Shown piece by piece: positions 22,240-34,900 of a DNA stretch of 64,000 bases (within the stretch, counting starts at the first letter, position 1; each line of letters begins with the position of its first letter). The translations under genes and the position numbers were made by a program. Below the pieces are notes generated by a model, which saw only the letters and a list, made by a program, of their open reading frames with translations, was not told the origin of the DNA and did no database searches. Source of the stretch: Branchinecta lynchi (lineage: Eukaryota; Arthropoda; Branchiopoda; Anostraca; Branchinectidae). The DNA is taken from assembly GCA_023053575.1 (NCBI GenBank), contig JAKZAP010000001.1, forward strand, positions 16,694,849-16,758,848, read 5' to 3'.

Positions 22240-22660
22240 AACTATTCACAGAAGGAAAGGTTTGTCTTGTCGATTGGAAAAAACATGGTACTGTCATTTT
22301 TTACCCAGACATATAATTCGTCCGGAATCCGGTTGAAACCGGAAATTTTATAAGTTAAAGTTTTATTTGAAGTTATTAAATGTTCTTTATAGGGATAAGG
22401 AGATACGCTGAATTCGTTTCTGAATTGTTCTTTTTTTGCTGGATAAGTAGTTGGTTCAGAATTCGGCCGAAACCGGAAATTTGGCATTAGTAAAGCAGGA
22501 AGTTTCGGTCAGTATCGTCAAAATAGATATGGCTTATAGAGGTGTATCTGAACTTGGTTTTCTGAGATGATTAGCGTGGCGAAGACTGGATCTGGCGAAG
22601 ACAAGACCCTATTGGCCATATTCCCGTTCAGCGCTTCCAATCGGATAGTTTCTATTAACC
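22240..22660 (+). repeat. CCGGAATCCGG-type repeat modules
   Basis: Modules carrying CCGGAATCCGG, AACCGGAAA and AAGTAAAAGTTT with ATGCTGAAT spacers, ~130-150 bp each. The same modules fill parts of 23052-24000, 42780-43300, 44460-44860, 47295-48548 and 49620-50860. They often end with the palindrome TTTTGGGATCCCAAAA. No coding potential. Confidence 0.6.
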
Positions 22661-23051
22661 CCCCTATGCCTCACCGCCAGCTCTTGGATGAGACATTTTA
22701 AAATAGATCCACAGGTTAGTGAGTGGAAAACCTGTCATCTGTCTCCCAGGTAATGGAGGTTTTGCATACGTCTCAGCAGCAGAAAGTGAAAGGGAGTATG
22801 GATCCGACTTTTTACTATGTCTACGCAAGTGTTCTGTGCTGGTTATGAGGCAATGGGGGACTAAAAGAAACTAGTCCACTGGAGCGCTGAACTGTAATAT
22901 GGCCAATTGTCTGGATCAAATATTAGATTTTTGTTATCCAATCGAAACCTTAGGTCTTGTTCTTTTTAATTCTCCCTTTAACCACAAACAGTTGATCCGT
23001 CGTCTGAACGGATCAGCCGCTGTTTACGCGCTTATTTTGGTCCCGTGTGGG

Positions 23052-25633
23052 CAGGGGCGTCCCGAGCCTTTCTTCATTGGGGGGGGGGCGCACCTGGTAA
23101 AATTGACCCAATCGGTACCTGATTTTTGGGATCCCAAAACGTAAGTGGAGGGATACCTATGACATCGCAAAAGTTGTCCGTCCGTCTGTTAGCATGATAA
23201 CTCTCGAAGGGGTTGAGATATTTTGAACAAACTTGGCATGAGGACTCTTTAGGTCAAAGTACAGGTCAAGTTCGAAGATGGGCTATGTAGCTCGATATTT
23301 AGGGGTGGAGGAGGGGTTTCAAATTAAAGGGAACAGAAAATATTTTTAAAAGCTAATAAAATAGTCGAATTAGGGGTAAGGCGACATGCTGAATCCGAAT
23401 ATGAAATTTATTTTCTCGCCGGACAAATAGTTCACCCGGAATCCGGCGAAAACCGGAGAATTTGTTTAAAGTAAAAGTTTTATTGAAATTGATAAAAATG
23501 TTCGAATTGCGGGAAAGTAGACATGCTGAATTCGCATATGACAATCATTTCCTCACCGGACGTATAGATCGCTCGGAATCATGCTGAAACCGGAAAATTT
23601 GTTAAGAGTAAAAGTTTAATCTGAAGTTGATTAGAGGTTGGATATAGGGGTAAGGAGACATGCTGAATTTGTTTTTGTGCTTTATTTTTTCACCGGACAA
23701 GTAGTTTCGGATTCCGCCGATACCGGAAAATTGGCAGAAGTAAGGCAGGAAGTTTTGATCTTAAAGGGGTAGACGCACATGCTGAATCCATATCTGAACT
23801 TGGTTTTTCATATGATTAGGTAATTGGCCTTAATCTGTTTCTAAATTTCAACAGTAAAAGTGTTCAAGGAGTCTGGCGGAGACTGGATCTGGCGAAGAAA
23901 AGACCCAATTGTCTGGATCAAATTTGAACTTTTGGGATCCCATCGGAACCTTTGATCTTGTTACTGATGCCTTCACGAAGCTACAACGTAAAAAGTTGCA
24001 TAGTATATATAAACAAGTCCAAAGAGAAAAATTGGCGCGTTTTCACGCTTTTCCGCTTCTGTTTTTTTTTTCATGGATCTTTTACCCTTGGAAGACCTTT
24101 CCAGTTTTGCCAACAGGACTTGAAATAATCGAAAAAAACGATGTTGCGGCATAGCGACGTTGTAGCTAACGGCTGTGTCCATGATTAATTAAGGCGCCGC
24201 AGGCGAAATTCTTTTAATCCGCCTTGTTTTTTCTGACAACGTTTGACTACTGCCCATGCAAATTCTAGCTTTTAACATAGTTCAAGCTCCCCAAAATTCC
24301 AATCCTCAAACGCCAACTAAGTGAGGCAGCCTTTGTCTAACTAGTGAAGACTGCGAAATGCGCCGCAGGCGAAATTTTTTGGAAACACTGATGATAAAAG
24401 TGCCTTTTTGCGATCCCAAGATTACCTATTCAACGCAGAGTTGTCTGGCGAAACGAAATGGGCGATCCAGGGTAAAGTGAATACAAAGTACTTTTGTTCG
24501 ACTTACAGTAAACAAAAGTAGGCTAGTTTTCACGTCAAGAGACGTGCTTATTCCTGAAGTACTGAAATCCTAGGAAGTAAAAAAATTAACAGCAACCAGG
24601 TGAAGTTTATTTTTGATAATTTATATTTCATTCAGTGTATTTTTGACGTTTGACACGAAGAAACGAATTAGGCATTTTGCTGTGATAGTTTTTCTCTTAA
24701 ATTAAAACGATCATTCATTCATTCATTCAAGCAACCGTAAATGGTAAAGAACGAGAGCTAAATAAATGCCACTTAAATTACCGAACTCAAAACTGGGTTG
24801 AAGCAAATAATGAATTCGTAGTATACCGAAAAACTGCGGTATTACAACTGAATTTCGTAATGGAATAAAACTCTTGTTAGAACCACCTAAAACAACCGAA
24901 TTAGGCAAGTCTAGTAATAGAAACGCACTAAAGAAAATCCGGTGAATTACCGTATTCGGTAATGAATCAGAACCAAATGAATGTCAACGAATTTAATTAT
25001 GAAATGGACTGACCGAATTACCGAATTCGGTAGAGAATGAGACCAAATAAACAGGTTAAATCACGGAATTTAGGCAGGGACTGACCGAAAGCGGCGAAAT
25101 CGATGAGGACTGAACAGAAGTTGGATGAATTATCGTACTCGGTCACGAATCAGAACCAAATGAATCTGATTAATGACCGAATTATGAAATGGACTGACCG
25201 AATGCGACCAAATTACCGAATTCCGTAAAGAATGATACTAAATAAACAGGTTAAATCGCCGAATTTACGCAAGGTCGGACCGAACGCGGCGAAATCGATG
25301 CGGACTGAACAAAAGTTAGATGAATTGTCGAATTCCGTCATGAATCAGAACCAAATGAATCTGATATAATGACCGAATTATGAAATGGACTGACCGGATG
25401 CGGTGAAATCGATGCGGAGTGAACAAAAGTTGGATGAATTAGCAAATTCTATAAAGAAAGGGGAACCAACAAAGAAGTTCAATCACCCAATTTCGAAAAC
25501 GATTCTATGAAAAGGGCATCACGGCTTCGCCGCAATGCCCTTTTTGACCGACTGTTTCGCATTCAGCGAAAATTTGACAGAATGCCCAAACTGTAGGGGG
25601 GGCGCAGTGCCCCCCCCCCTCGGGACGCCCCTG
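23052..25633 (+). mobile_element. 2.6-kb composite with hAT-like CAGGGGCGTC ends
   Basis: Left end CAGGGGCGTCCCGAGC and right end CGGGACGCCCCTG are inverted. Flanks CGTGTGGG and CGTGTCCT share only 5 of 8 bases, so a target duplication is doubtful. Inside are CCGGAATCCGG modules (23127-23960) and an ACCGAATTCGGT tandem array (24890-25500). A module edge GGGATCCCAAAACGTAAGTGG lies at 23127. No transposase frame. Confidence 0.55.
24890..25500 (+). repeat. Tandem array rich in ACCGAATT, ~185-bp period
   Basis: Recurring phrases AAATAAACAGGTTAAATC (25046, 25231) and GATG.GGACTGAACA.AAGTT (25101, 25290, 25397) give a period of about 185 bp with shortened units. GAATTC-centred mini-palindromes recur throughout. 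Confidence 0.65.
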
Positions 25634-25977
25634 CGTGTCCTTTAAAAGGGTCATCTAGCGCGTTCTTAGAAACCAGTTATTACTGCTTCCGAAACGAGGC
25701 GCTGTTTGTCGTCTGCATGGAGGAAAACGGATGCTTGTGTTTGTCAACTTTTTGTTTTGTTTGAATCTTAATACTCAAGAGACAGACCTAACTGATTGGT
25801 ATGTATTGCTCCTATACCGCATTTCACCATCCACATCCTGGTAGGGACTACAACATGAAGGGTATCGACCTCGAATTTGAATTTGTACAGCCTTGATTCT
25901 GCCTGTAGCCTAGGTTGAAAGGATATTTCACTGCAGTCGTAATTGTCAAGCAGGAAATCTTGAACGACCTAGGACCT

Positions 25978-26627
25978 ATTTTGGACCAGTCAACCACAAA
26001 CCCCTGATTTTTGGATACCCTATGCCAAACGCTGGATATGTCTAGCGTTTGGCATACCCTATGCCTAACACTGGATACACTAGCTGCGTTCGTTGCACTC
26101 CGGGCTGTCTCTGGTGTTTAGTCACCAGTGTCCGGTTCTTCCCTTAAAACGCGTTTTTTTTGTTCACCTGTGAGTTGATGAAAACTGGTTAACTCCTCGC
26201 TGCAGCCGAGCTCACGAGCAGGTTCTGGTTAGTGCGCACCGGTGAGATAAAACCGGACACTGGTTAGTTCAAAAACGGGTTATAAGACTGGTGAGAAGTC
26301 ACCGGTGGATGCAAAAACGGCTTATAAGAAAAACCGGAGACCACCGGTGAGAACTCCCGTGACAAAGAACGCAGCTACTATGCCAGGTGCTGGTTACTGT
26401 AACTGACTGTAACCCAGTAAAATATTGATGATTTGAGTGAAGCTAAAAAATCAACCAATCAGAACTCCTTTATATTGAGGTAGGTCAGGGTTAGGTTACC
26501 AACAAGTATCCAGCGTTTGGCATAGGGTATCCAGCGTTAGGCATAGGCTATGCCAAATGCTAGATATACCCAGCATTTGGCATAGGGTATCCAAAATTCA
26601 GGGATTTGTGGTAGACTGTTTTGGACT
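25978..26627 (+). mobile_element. Foldback element with nested MITE
   Basis: Arms of about 100 bp (25978-26075 and 26505-26627) are inverted copies bearing ACAAACCCCTGATTTTTGG and GGATACCCTATGCCAAACGC. Each arm itself contains a small hairpin (GCCAAACGCT...TAGCGTTTGGC). The centre is occupied by another MITE (26083-26375). Confidence 0.7.
26083..26375 (+). mobile_element. MITE with GCTGCGTTC ends
   Basis: Starts TA|GCTGCGTTCGTTG and ends GTGACAAAGAACGCAGC|TA, i.e. inverted termini with a TA duplication. The interior has ACCGGTG and CACCGGT inverted pieces. Nested inside the foldback element. Confidence 0.72.
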
Positions 26628-27414
26628 GCACAAAAGTTACCTTGAAAGATTTTCAGACCACCTTCGAGGTTATTTAAATTTGAGGTTGGATACAGGTTGG
26701 ATACCCCTTCCTTGTGTGCAGCTTGTGCAGTTGTGTGCTGTGCCTGTGTAACTGTGTACCCTTCACGTTTTTCGCAGCATTGTCAGATGGGTCTTGTATG
26801 TACATTGCATATTGTGCAAAACCTCTGCATCTGCTTCCAGCTTCTACCATCATTCAGCGGCTATAAATATCTTTATAGTCAGTAGATAATTTATAAGCCT
26901 ATAAGGTAAATGACATAGTATTGTGCAAATTTAGTATCAATCACGCTTATGTACAGTAACTTAATGATCAGAGGCCAGACTCTAATGTGCTTTCCACATT
27001 TTGAATTTTCTGCCGTTTCGGCGGTACTCGGGATTTCAAAATCTCATACATGTGCGGGCAATTCGTTGTAATCATCAGTGCGCTTCCAACTTCCATAGTT
27101 CACGCAGAAGCCTTGGCTCTAATGAAGGCTGTTAAATACACTTGATGACTATCTCTCCTTTCCGATGCAGAATATCCGGGTACCTGCATTAAAACGGAAG
27201 GAACGGTGTCACAGCTGCGCTGACTCGGGATTTGAGTCATTGAGCTTGAGTTGTTACGGATACGTTTGCTCCTTCTTCCTGAGAATCAGTACCGTGTTTT
27301 GGACTTAGTCATATAGAGTATTTGCCAAGAGGCAGGGAAAAGGGAGGTATGCTTTTTTGTCAGATTCAGAGTCAGTTTTGGAGTCACTGAGAAGCAACTC
27401 CAGGTCATCAAGTC

Positions 27415-27500
27415 AGTCATACACAAATCCTCAATTTTTGGGATGGTGCCCCAACGTATGAGCATGGTGCCCATACGTGGGGCACCATGCCCTGGAGCAT
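27415..27500 (+). repeat. GGTGCCCC hairpin, foldback-related
   Basis: GGTGCCCCAACGTATG pairs with CATACGTGGGGCACC across a ~10-bp loop. The phrase before it (TACACAAATCCTCAATTTTTGGGAT) parallels the arm start of the 25978 foldback, but the hairpin sequence differs. Confidence 0.6.
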
Positions 27501-27538
27501 GGGCATGGTACCCCTTGATATTTGGTTTAACTGAGACT

Positions 27539-28311
27539 GGTTATATACCTAAATTGGGTCTTCTTCCTGTCCCAGATCAAAAGATACCAGTCTAGTACAC
27601 TAGCCCCAATTCAGGCACTGTGCTCAAACGTCTAGCACCATGCCTGGGTGCTAGACATTCAAGCACTGTACCTTGGATTTCATGTATGGTGCATGGATTT
27701 CAGTATACAGTGCATACAGAAAAAACACAGTTTCTGTCATCACAACTGAGCACCAGCTCGGACAGGGCTGAAATTACTACTTTGAATTAGAGAAATCAAA
27801 GACAATCCTTTATATATTTTTCACAACAAAAACAAAAGGGCTCTAATGATGATGGAGATGAAAAACCTAACAGCACCCATCTATTTTCCATGTATTTTCC
27901 CTATCTATTCCCCAAGAGCCAATATTCTGGTTGGCTGCTAGGTAGAAAAAGCTGAGGCACAGGACACTTTGCATGCAAAACCCTTGACTATGTGGAAAAG
28001 GAAATGAAGTTTTTCACATCTGTCATCAGCCGAGCCCTTTTGTTTTGTTGTGAAAAATATATAAAGGATTGTCTTTGATTTCTCTAATTCATGGTAGTAA
28101 TTTCAGCCCTGTCCGAGCTAGTGCTCAGTTGTTATGACAGAAACATGTGTTTTTGATGTATGCACTGTATACTGAAATCCATGCACCATACATGAAATCC
28201 AAGGTACAGTGCTTGAACGTCTAGCACCCAGGCATGGTGCTAGACGTTTGAGCACTGTGCTGTGATCTTTTGATCTGGGACAGGAAGAAGACCCAATTTA
28301 GGTATATAACC
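27539..28311 (+). mobile_element. Large foldback element, ~290-bp arms
   Basis: Left arm GGTTATATACC...AACAAAAGGGCTC (27539-27842) and right arm GAGCCCTTTTG...GGTATATAACC (about 28033-28311) are inverted copies around a ~190-bp loop. No open frame. It lies ~160 bp upstream of a host exon. Confidence 0.82.
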
Positions 28312-28472
28312 TAAATTATATAATAATAAGAGGCTTTTAGATGCTCCACTTGAATTATATGAGATTAGACCAACAGGGGTTGAAAAGCAACCTATTGAAT
28401 GGGTTGTTTGTGTCATTTAGCGAATCCTAGGACTCGTAGGCTACAGCTTTAAATCTTATAATTTTTTCATAG

Positions 28473-28560
28473 GATTGAAGACCCAGTCGTTAAACTACTT
28501 GTATTGGAGAAGTACTTGAGGCTTGAAGAAGTGAGCAGAGGACCTAATTACGATGAATAA
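28473..28560 (+). CDS. Orphan terminal exon of an unidentified gene
   Basis: Acceptor TTTTTTCATAG, then one base and an open frame of 28 codons (IEDPVVKLLVLEKYLRLEEV...) ending ...GPNYDE-TAA at 28558-28560, followed closely by AATAAA-like sequence (GATGAATAAACAATAATAAAG). The peptide has strong coding character (charged amphipathic helix, acidic tail), and exon phase and polyadenylation context are sensible. I do not recognise the protein and could not find its upstream exons in 20993-28472. The syntaxin start codon is only ~107 bp downstream on the same strand. Confidence 0.5.
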
Positions 28561-28666
28561 ACAATAATAAAGCCAAATCAACACGTAATATGTGTGTTAC
28601 ACACGGAATACTGATTTTGAAGTACAAATTGGGACATTGCATGGATTAAGTTACCTGAGCAATACA

Positions 28667-28950
28667 ATGTCAGGGAGCCCAAGAATGTCAACACCCTTCA
28701 ACTCACCAAATTTTAGAGACTATGGATCTTTAGATCCCTCAAGTTCTAACAGTGACAATGAGAATATGACTAATATGTCCAGTCAGGAGAGGTCACTCAG
28801 CCTTGTTTCGAGCCATCAGTACAGGAAGTCCAGTCTACATGTTGCTGAGAACATTCATACCATCCAGAAAATGTGTCTTGAGTTGTTGGACCTGTCAAAG
28901 CAGCTGGCCTTAGCGTCGGAAGTTGCTAGTTCTGAGCTTGCATCAAAATT
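28667..28950 (+). CDS. Syntaxin exon 1
   Basis: Leader plus first helix (SLHVAENIHTIQKMCLELLD). Donor GTAAGT leaves two bases of a Leu codon. Confidence 0.85.
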
Positions 28951-31900
28951 GTAAGTAAAATTCTTGCTTATAGTTTGCCTAAGCTTCGGCTCTAAATTGG
29001 CTTTTCTCGAATAGGTATAACCTTTTGTGAGTTTACATTGGTTCCATAGAAGGATGCTTCTTTGAACACCTTAAAAGTTTTCTCAACCTTTATTTCCTGT
29101 TTTGGCTCCTGAAAAAGCGAATTGGCAAGAATAAAATAGGAATTCAAAGTCAGCTTCTAGCCTAGTCTTAGGTGGCCAAGGTCAGGTTTTCGTTCAGACA
29201 GGGTAGTAAGGAAAGAATCTTACTATTTCTTTTCTGTATTTCTGTTTTAGCTAGAATTGGACCCTATGACATGCATCTCTACAGTATGGAGCATGGTTTA
29301 CCTTGTCTCCTTCTAATATTTTGCACACTGTCTGGTCAGATCTACTTTTTGCAGATTTTTGGCTATGATGCAGGTAAACATAGCATCATAGCCGGTTAGT
29401 CATTTAATAAATTTTGCCCCAACAAGCTTCAGCCCATCTTGTCTCTGCGTAAATAAGTATGTTATGTAGTATGAATGAATGAACAGAGATGGGCGAATCT
29501 GCTCATGAAAGGATTCGAATCCGAATCCAGCATTTCGTGCTGAGGATGTGAATCCGGATTCGACTCCCACCTTAACAAACAAGAGCTGGAAGCTCATATG
29601 GCACTTGTAAGGCTGGGTCAGAGGATGAAAGTAGGATTTATCAATTCGTGGGTTTGTTGTGGTCATTTGTAAAAAAAAAACCTTGAGATAAGAATGATTG
29701 TGGGTCCTTAAAAATCACGAGAATGTATTGTTCGTAATTTTTTTTGGCTGTGATGATGCGCACTTTAAGGGAGCTTGAGATTCATCTGTAATGAACACTC
29801 TTGAAGCACAAATGACGATAAGCTCATGGGATTCATGAAAATCTATAGTTTGCTGGAAATTATTATTTGTAGCCTACTTAAGAAATTCTCTTGTAAGCAA
29901 AACCCTTGAGGCAAAAATTATCATGCTCCCTTGGGAATCATGAATATATATCTTAAGGATGCTAAAACTTAATTTTTGAGCAAAACCCTTTAGTTAAAAT
30001 GTAAAAGTATTTTTTGTACTTTGTGGTTCGGATTAGTACTTTAAGGCTAGGATTAGTACTTTAAGGGATGGTCGGATCTGATAATTATCCATTTCTAAGC
30101 CAATATTGTCAAGTTTCTAATGTTCAAGCCAACTTTGATCGCCCTAACACATCCGGAAGTACCTTAACTCCCAATCACCGGAATTCCGGCCCCCCCCCCC
30201 CCCACACACACACCAACTCTCCTCACAGTGCCCGAACCCGGTCCAGTTTTGTCACTGGTGTAGTTTGTTCTTGGCCTTGTTCTTCTCGCCGAGTTTCATC
30301 CCAACTGCTCCACTCTAGGCGCCTAGAGTGCGTATCACAATATTTCCGGTCCCCCCCCCCACATGCATCGGATCCGCGGTCTGGACTTAAAAGGGATATC
30401 CGAGACACGAGTTTTTAATTAATTATTTATCAGTCGTTCAAAAGTTTTACATACCTCAAGATTCCCGATTCCCCTGCCCTCCACTCCCCCACGATGGTTG
30501 GGCCGGTAACTGACTATTTAGCTAAGCTAATCATGTCAAGTCTCTAATATTCAAGCCAAGTTTCATCGTCCTAGCACATCTGGTAATACCTTAGCTCGTG
30601 ACAACCGGATTTCCGGAGTTCCGGACTTCCCTCCTCTAACTCCCCCACAGTGCCCATATCTGATCCGGTTCTATCACTGACGTATCTAGTTCTTGTGCTT
30701 GTCCTTCCCACCAAGTTTCATCCCAATCGCCCCACTCCAAGCGTGTCGTAAGGTTTCCGGTTTCCCCCTCCTCCCCCCACATTCATCGGATCAGGTGTGG
30801 ACTTTTAATCGGTCATCCGAGACACGAGATATTTCCAAATATCAAGTTTCGTTAAGATCCGATCACCCGTTCCAAAGTTATAAATTCCTCAAGATTCCGG
30901 ATCCCCCTCCCTCAAGTCTCCCCACGATGGTCGGATCGGGAAGCCGACATTTCCATGTTCGTCAGGTCGGATCCATGACTTGCCTGCGACGGCGGGGTGG
31001 GGGGGAGTTACTGGAAGTTCTCAAAAATTTGAGTGGAAGATAGGTGGTAAGAACCTGATTCGATCGTGGTAGGGGGAGCTGGAAATGGGTACCAGAAAGC
31101 GTAGGATACGTCTAGGGACCTAACGAGTGGATCTATTGGGTTGAAATCTGGAGGTAGAAAATTCATTTGCCCTGTATGGTCCGAGGCGATGTCAGTTTGC
31201 TCCAATTATAGGTCCGAATCACATTTGGATGGCAGGGTGTTTCTTGACGTTCTCATCTACTTTCTTGTACCACCTACTCGGATCAAGTGCCATGTGAGCT
31301 CGTAGCCCTTGTTTGTTGTTGTTTTGTTCAAAAGCACATACCTCGTAAACAGTGCTTTTGCTGTGCTATTTATGAGATCCTTTTTTTTTCAATAAAACCA
31401 TTCTACTACTACTGATGGAGAAGTGGTGTTTATAGTGTAATAAAGTGTTGGGAGTACATTAAAACTGTTAAGAGTAGGTATGTATCTAAGTTTGTATTTT
31501 TTTGTTGCATGGTGCCCTACTGGCTTGCTCAAATATATTATTCATCGTCTTCATATCCTAGAGCGCCCAGGCGGTTAACGACATGTTCTGTGTTTCTCAG
31601 GAATACATGCATGGCATCAGTGAAGTTTCTGATATCTGATACAACAGCAGATATCCATGGTTTAGTTCGACTGGCACCTTCCCTTTCACCTGCGCAGAAA
31701 ATACAAATCAAGAGGCTAAAGAGTGACTTCGAAGCTGCTGTTCAATCGTATGGCAGTCTTCAAAAGGTAACTTCTTTAAAAATAGTCTGCTTAATTAATT
31801 TAGCTAGTAGTTTGTGTCCTAGAATTTCTGGGATAATGTCGAGTTTAAGTAGGCCAATTGGTAGCAAAAGTAAGTAAATAAGTAAGTAATTTATTTATGA

Positions 31901-34900
31901 CCCGCCATTTTGAAAAGGCGGAGTAAATGAAGAAAATAAGTGAGCCAAAGATTTGGTACCTCGAAGATTATAGGATGAGCAAATACGCTAATTTGTTGTT
32001 CCAGTAACCGCGGCACGAAAATGGAGAAACTCTTGGTCATATGTGGCGTGGCTCGAAAAAGCAATTGGACCTGACTTTAGACCACATTTCCAAGGAGTTC
32101 CTGTCAGCTGATGGTAAAAAAAAAAACTTGTTTCCAGACCGTCGTGTCTCGAACATCCAGGCCACGGCGTCGAAATCCGTTTGACGAGTACGAGCGGAGT
32201 ACGAGCGATCGCCAACTTTTGTTGGAAGAAGAAGAGGAACGAAAACACAAACAAGCACAGATGTTATCGCAGGTCCAAGCTGAGACTGAGATTATAATCA
32301 ATCGACAGGAAATCGTTGAGGACCTAGAGAGGAACGTTGTCGACATCAACGACATTATGAAGCAACTTGCAACGATGGTCAGTGAACAAGGCGAAGCTGT
32401 CAGTAAGTTTCTCATTTAAAGGTCGACTCAATCGCTCAAGCTATTGATTGGAATAGGCGTTTATTATGTTCCGGTTCGAGTTCTTAAGTTCGTTTTTGGA
32501 CCAATCGTAGCCTACTACCTGGACAGCAACTGAAAAACTTGACGGATAAAACACAATCCAACGAAAAAAATATTCTTTCAATTAAACGAGTATTCCTTTC
32601 CGCCCAATGGTAGTGTCACAGATGTAAATGAGAAGGAAAGTACAAAAAAGGACGACGCTCCAAACCGTTCCAGAAATCCTTGATCGAGGCTGAGGCCAAA
32701 AAAAAATAAATGATTTACAGCTTTAGTCAAGAAAAAAAATGTAATGAAATAGAAACAGTAATAACATCATTAACCGATTCTTTCTTCTCAAGTGGAACTT
32801 TATTGTAAGCTGTAACGCCTAGCACAGTATGAACAGACGAAAGGTTGTCGCTTTGAAATCCTCAGTCGTTCATACATCACCCTAGGTAAATTATCAGTTC
32901 GCTACAGACTAATAGGACTAGAGGGCTGCAACGTGTAGCACTGGCGGGTGCGCGTGTGGGAAGTAAACCCGAATGGAAGAAAATACTTTAAGGATAAGTG
33001 TTCAACTCGCGGTCTGAATATTTTTTTCTTATTTGCTTTTTGTTTTAGATTCAATAGAAAATAACGTGGAATCTGCAGCTGTTTACGTAACTGACGGAGC
33101 GCAGGAGCTTCAAAAAGCAAGCAATTATCAGGTAAAAACACCACATTATCTTGGCTTGACTGTTGTTGTTTTTTTAGCTGGGGGGGGGGGGAGGGGGTAT
33201 AAGAACCGCTCACGTCGTAGCCTCTACTTTACCAAGTTTGTTATGGCCCTTGCCTTCCGGCCAAGTGCCATATAGCGATCGCTTTTCCGTCGGTCTGTCG
33301 GGTGGATGAAACATGGCAGGCATATTACGGATCCGACCAAAGTAACTTGGGAATGGTCACTTCCCCGATGCGACCACGGTGGGGGAAGGAGGGGAATCCA
33401 AAATACTGATATGTTTAACTTTTGAACGGGGAATTGGATCTTAATCAAACTTGATATTTGTCACAGGTCAAGTCCGAAACGGATTCGATGACTTTTTTTT
33501 TGGGGGGGGGGGGGGACCAGAAATCGTTTGACATGTTCAGAGCCGACGGATCGGGATGGAACTTGGTGGGAAGAACAAGCACAAGCCCCAGATACGTAGT
33601 TGACAAGACCGGGCCAGATCTGAGCACTGTGGGGGGAGTTGGAGGGAGGGTTCCCGAATTCCGGTGATCCCCATGTTCTAGGGCGATGCAACTTGGCAGG
33701 CATATTAGGGACCCGATCAAACTAACTTGGAAATAGTCATTTCCCCGATCAGACCACCGTGGGGGGAGTAGAAGGAGGGGGAATCCGGAATATTAGCATA
33801 TGTCTAACTTGTGAACGGGGAATCGGACCTCAATGAAACTTGATATTTGGAAAGACCTCGTGTCTCAGATGTCACACCTCAAGTCTGAAATGGATCCGAT
33901 GGCTTTGGGGGAGTTGAGGGGGGGACCGGAAATCGTGTGACATGTTCAGAGTGGACGGATCGGGATGAAACGTGGTGGGAAGAACAAGCACGAGCCCCAG
34001 ATACGTAGTTCACGAGACCGGACAGGATCCGAGCACTGTTGGAGGGAGGGTCCAGGAGTTCTGGTGATCCCGAGTTAAGATGCTTACACATGTGCTAGGC
34101 GAAGAAACTCGGCAGGCATATCAGGGACTCGACAGTTTAACTTAAAGACGGTCATTTCTCCTATATTACCATCGTGGGGGGAGTGGAGGGAGGGGGAATC
34201 CGTAATCTTGAGAGACGTCCAACTTTTGAACGGGTGATCGGATATTAATGAAACTTGGTATTCAGAAAGAACTTATGTCTCATATTCAAGTTCACTTTAT
34301 TCATCCAAAAATTCTTCATTGCGAAAAATAGCATAGGCCATTTCTATTTAAAGTCGGTAGAAGCTTCAGTTATTTATCACAGGTTTGATTCCTTTCCCCG
34401 CAGTTGATCTAGAGGATTGACAGCCTGACGAGGACCCTTGCCAAGAAGGGCCGAAATATCGCTGATGAAAAATCATAGCTGACGTATCCGTTGTAAACAT
34501 TGTTTGAATATAGAATCAGGAACGTAAGTTATTTTTAACTTGCGAAGGGGTGATCGGATCTGAATGAAACTTGATATACAGAAAGACCTCGTCTCTCAGC
34601 TGCCCCGTTTTAAATCCGGACCGGCCACGGCGATATTGGGGGGAGTCAGAGGTGGGAATCGGAAATCTTGGGAAACACTGTAGAGTGCTCGGGATGATAC
34701 TTGGTGGGAAAAACAAGCAAAAGTCCTACATACGTGAATGACATAACCGGAACGGATCCGGTCACCGTGGGGGAGTTGGGGGTGGGGGGTCCGAGTTTCT
34801 AGTGATCCCACGAGTTCGGTACTTCCTGATGTGCTAGGACGATGAAACTTGGCAGGCTTGTCAGGTACCCGGACAAATTGACTTGAGAATGTCGTTTCCC

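Noticed and set aside
28592..28666. Upstream in-frame ATG as syntaxin start
   Set aside because: The extra 25 residues show no syntaxin resemblance, and the ATG at 28667 gives a typical leader. It cannot be excluded without transcript data.
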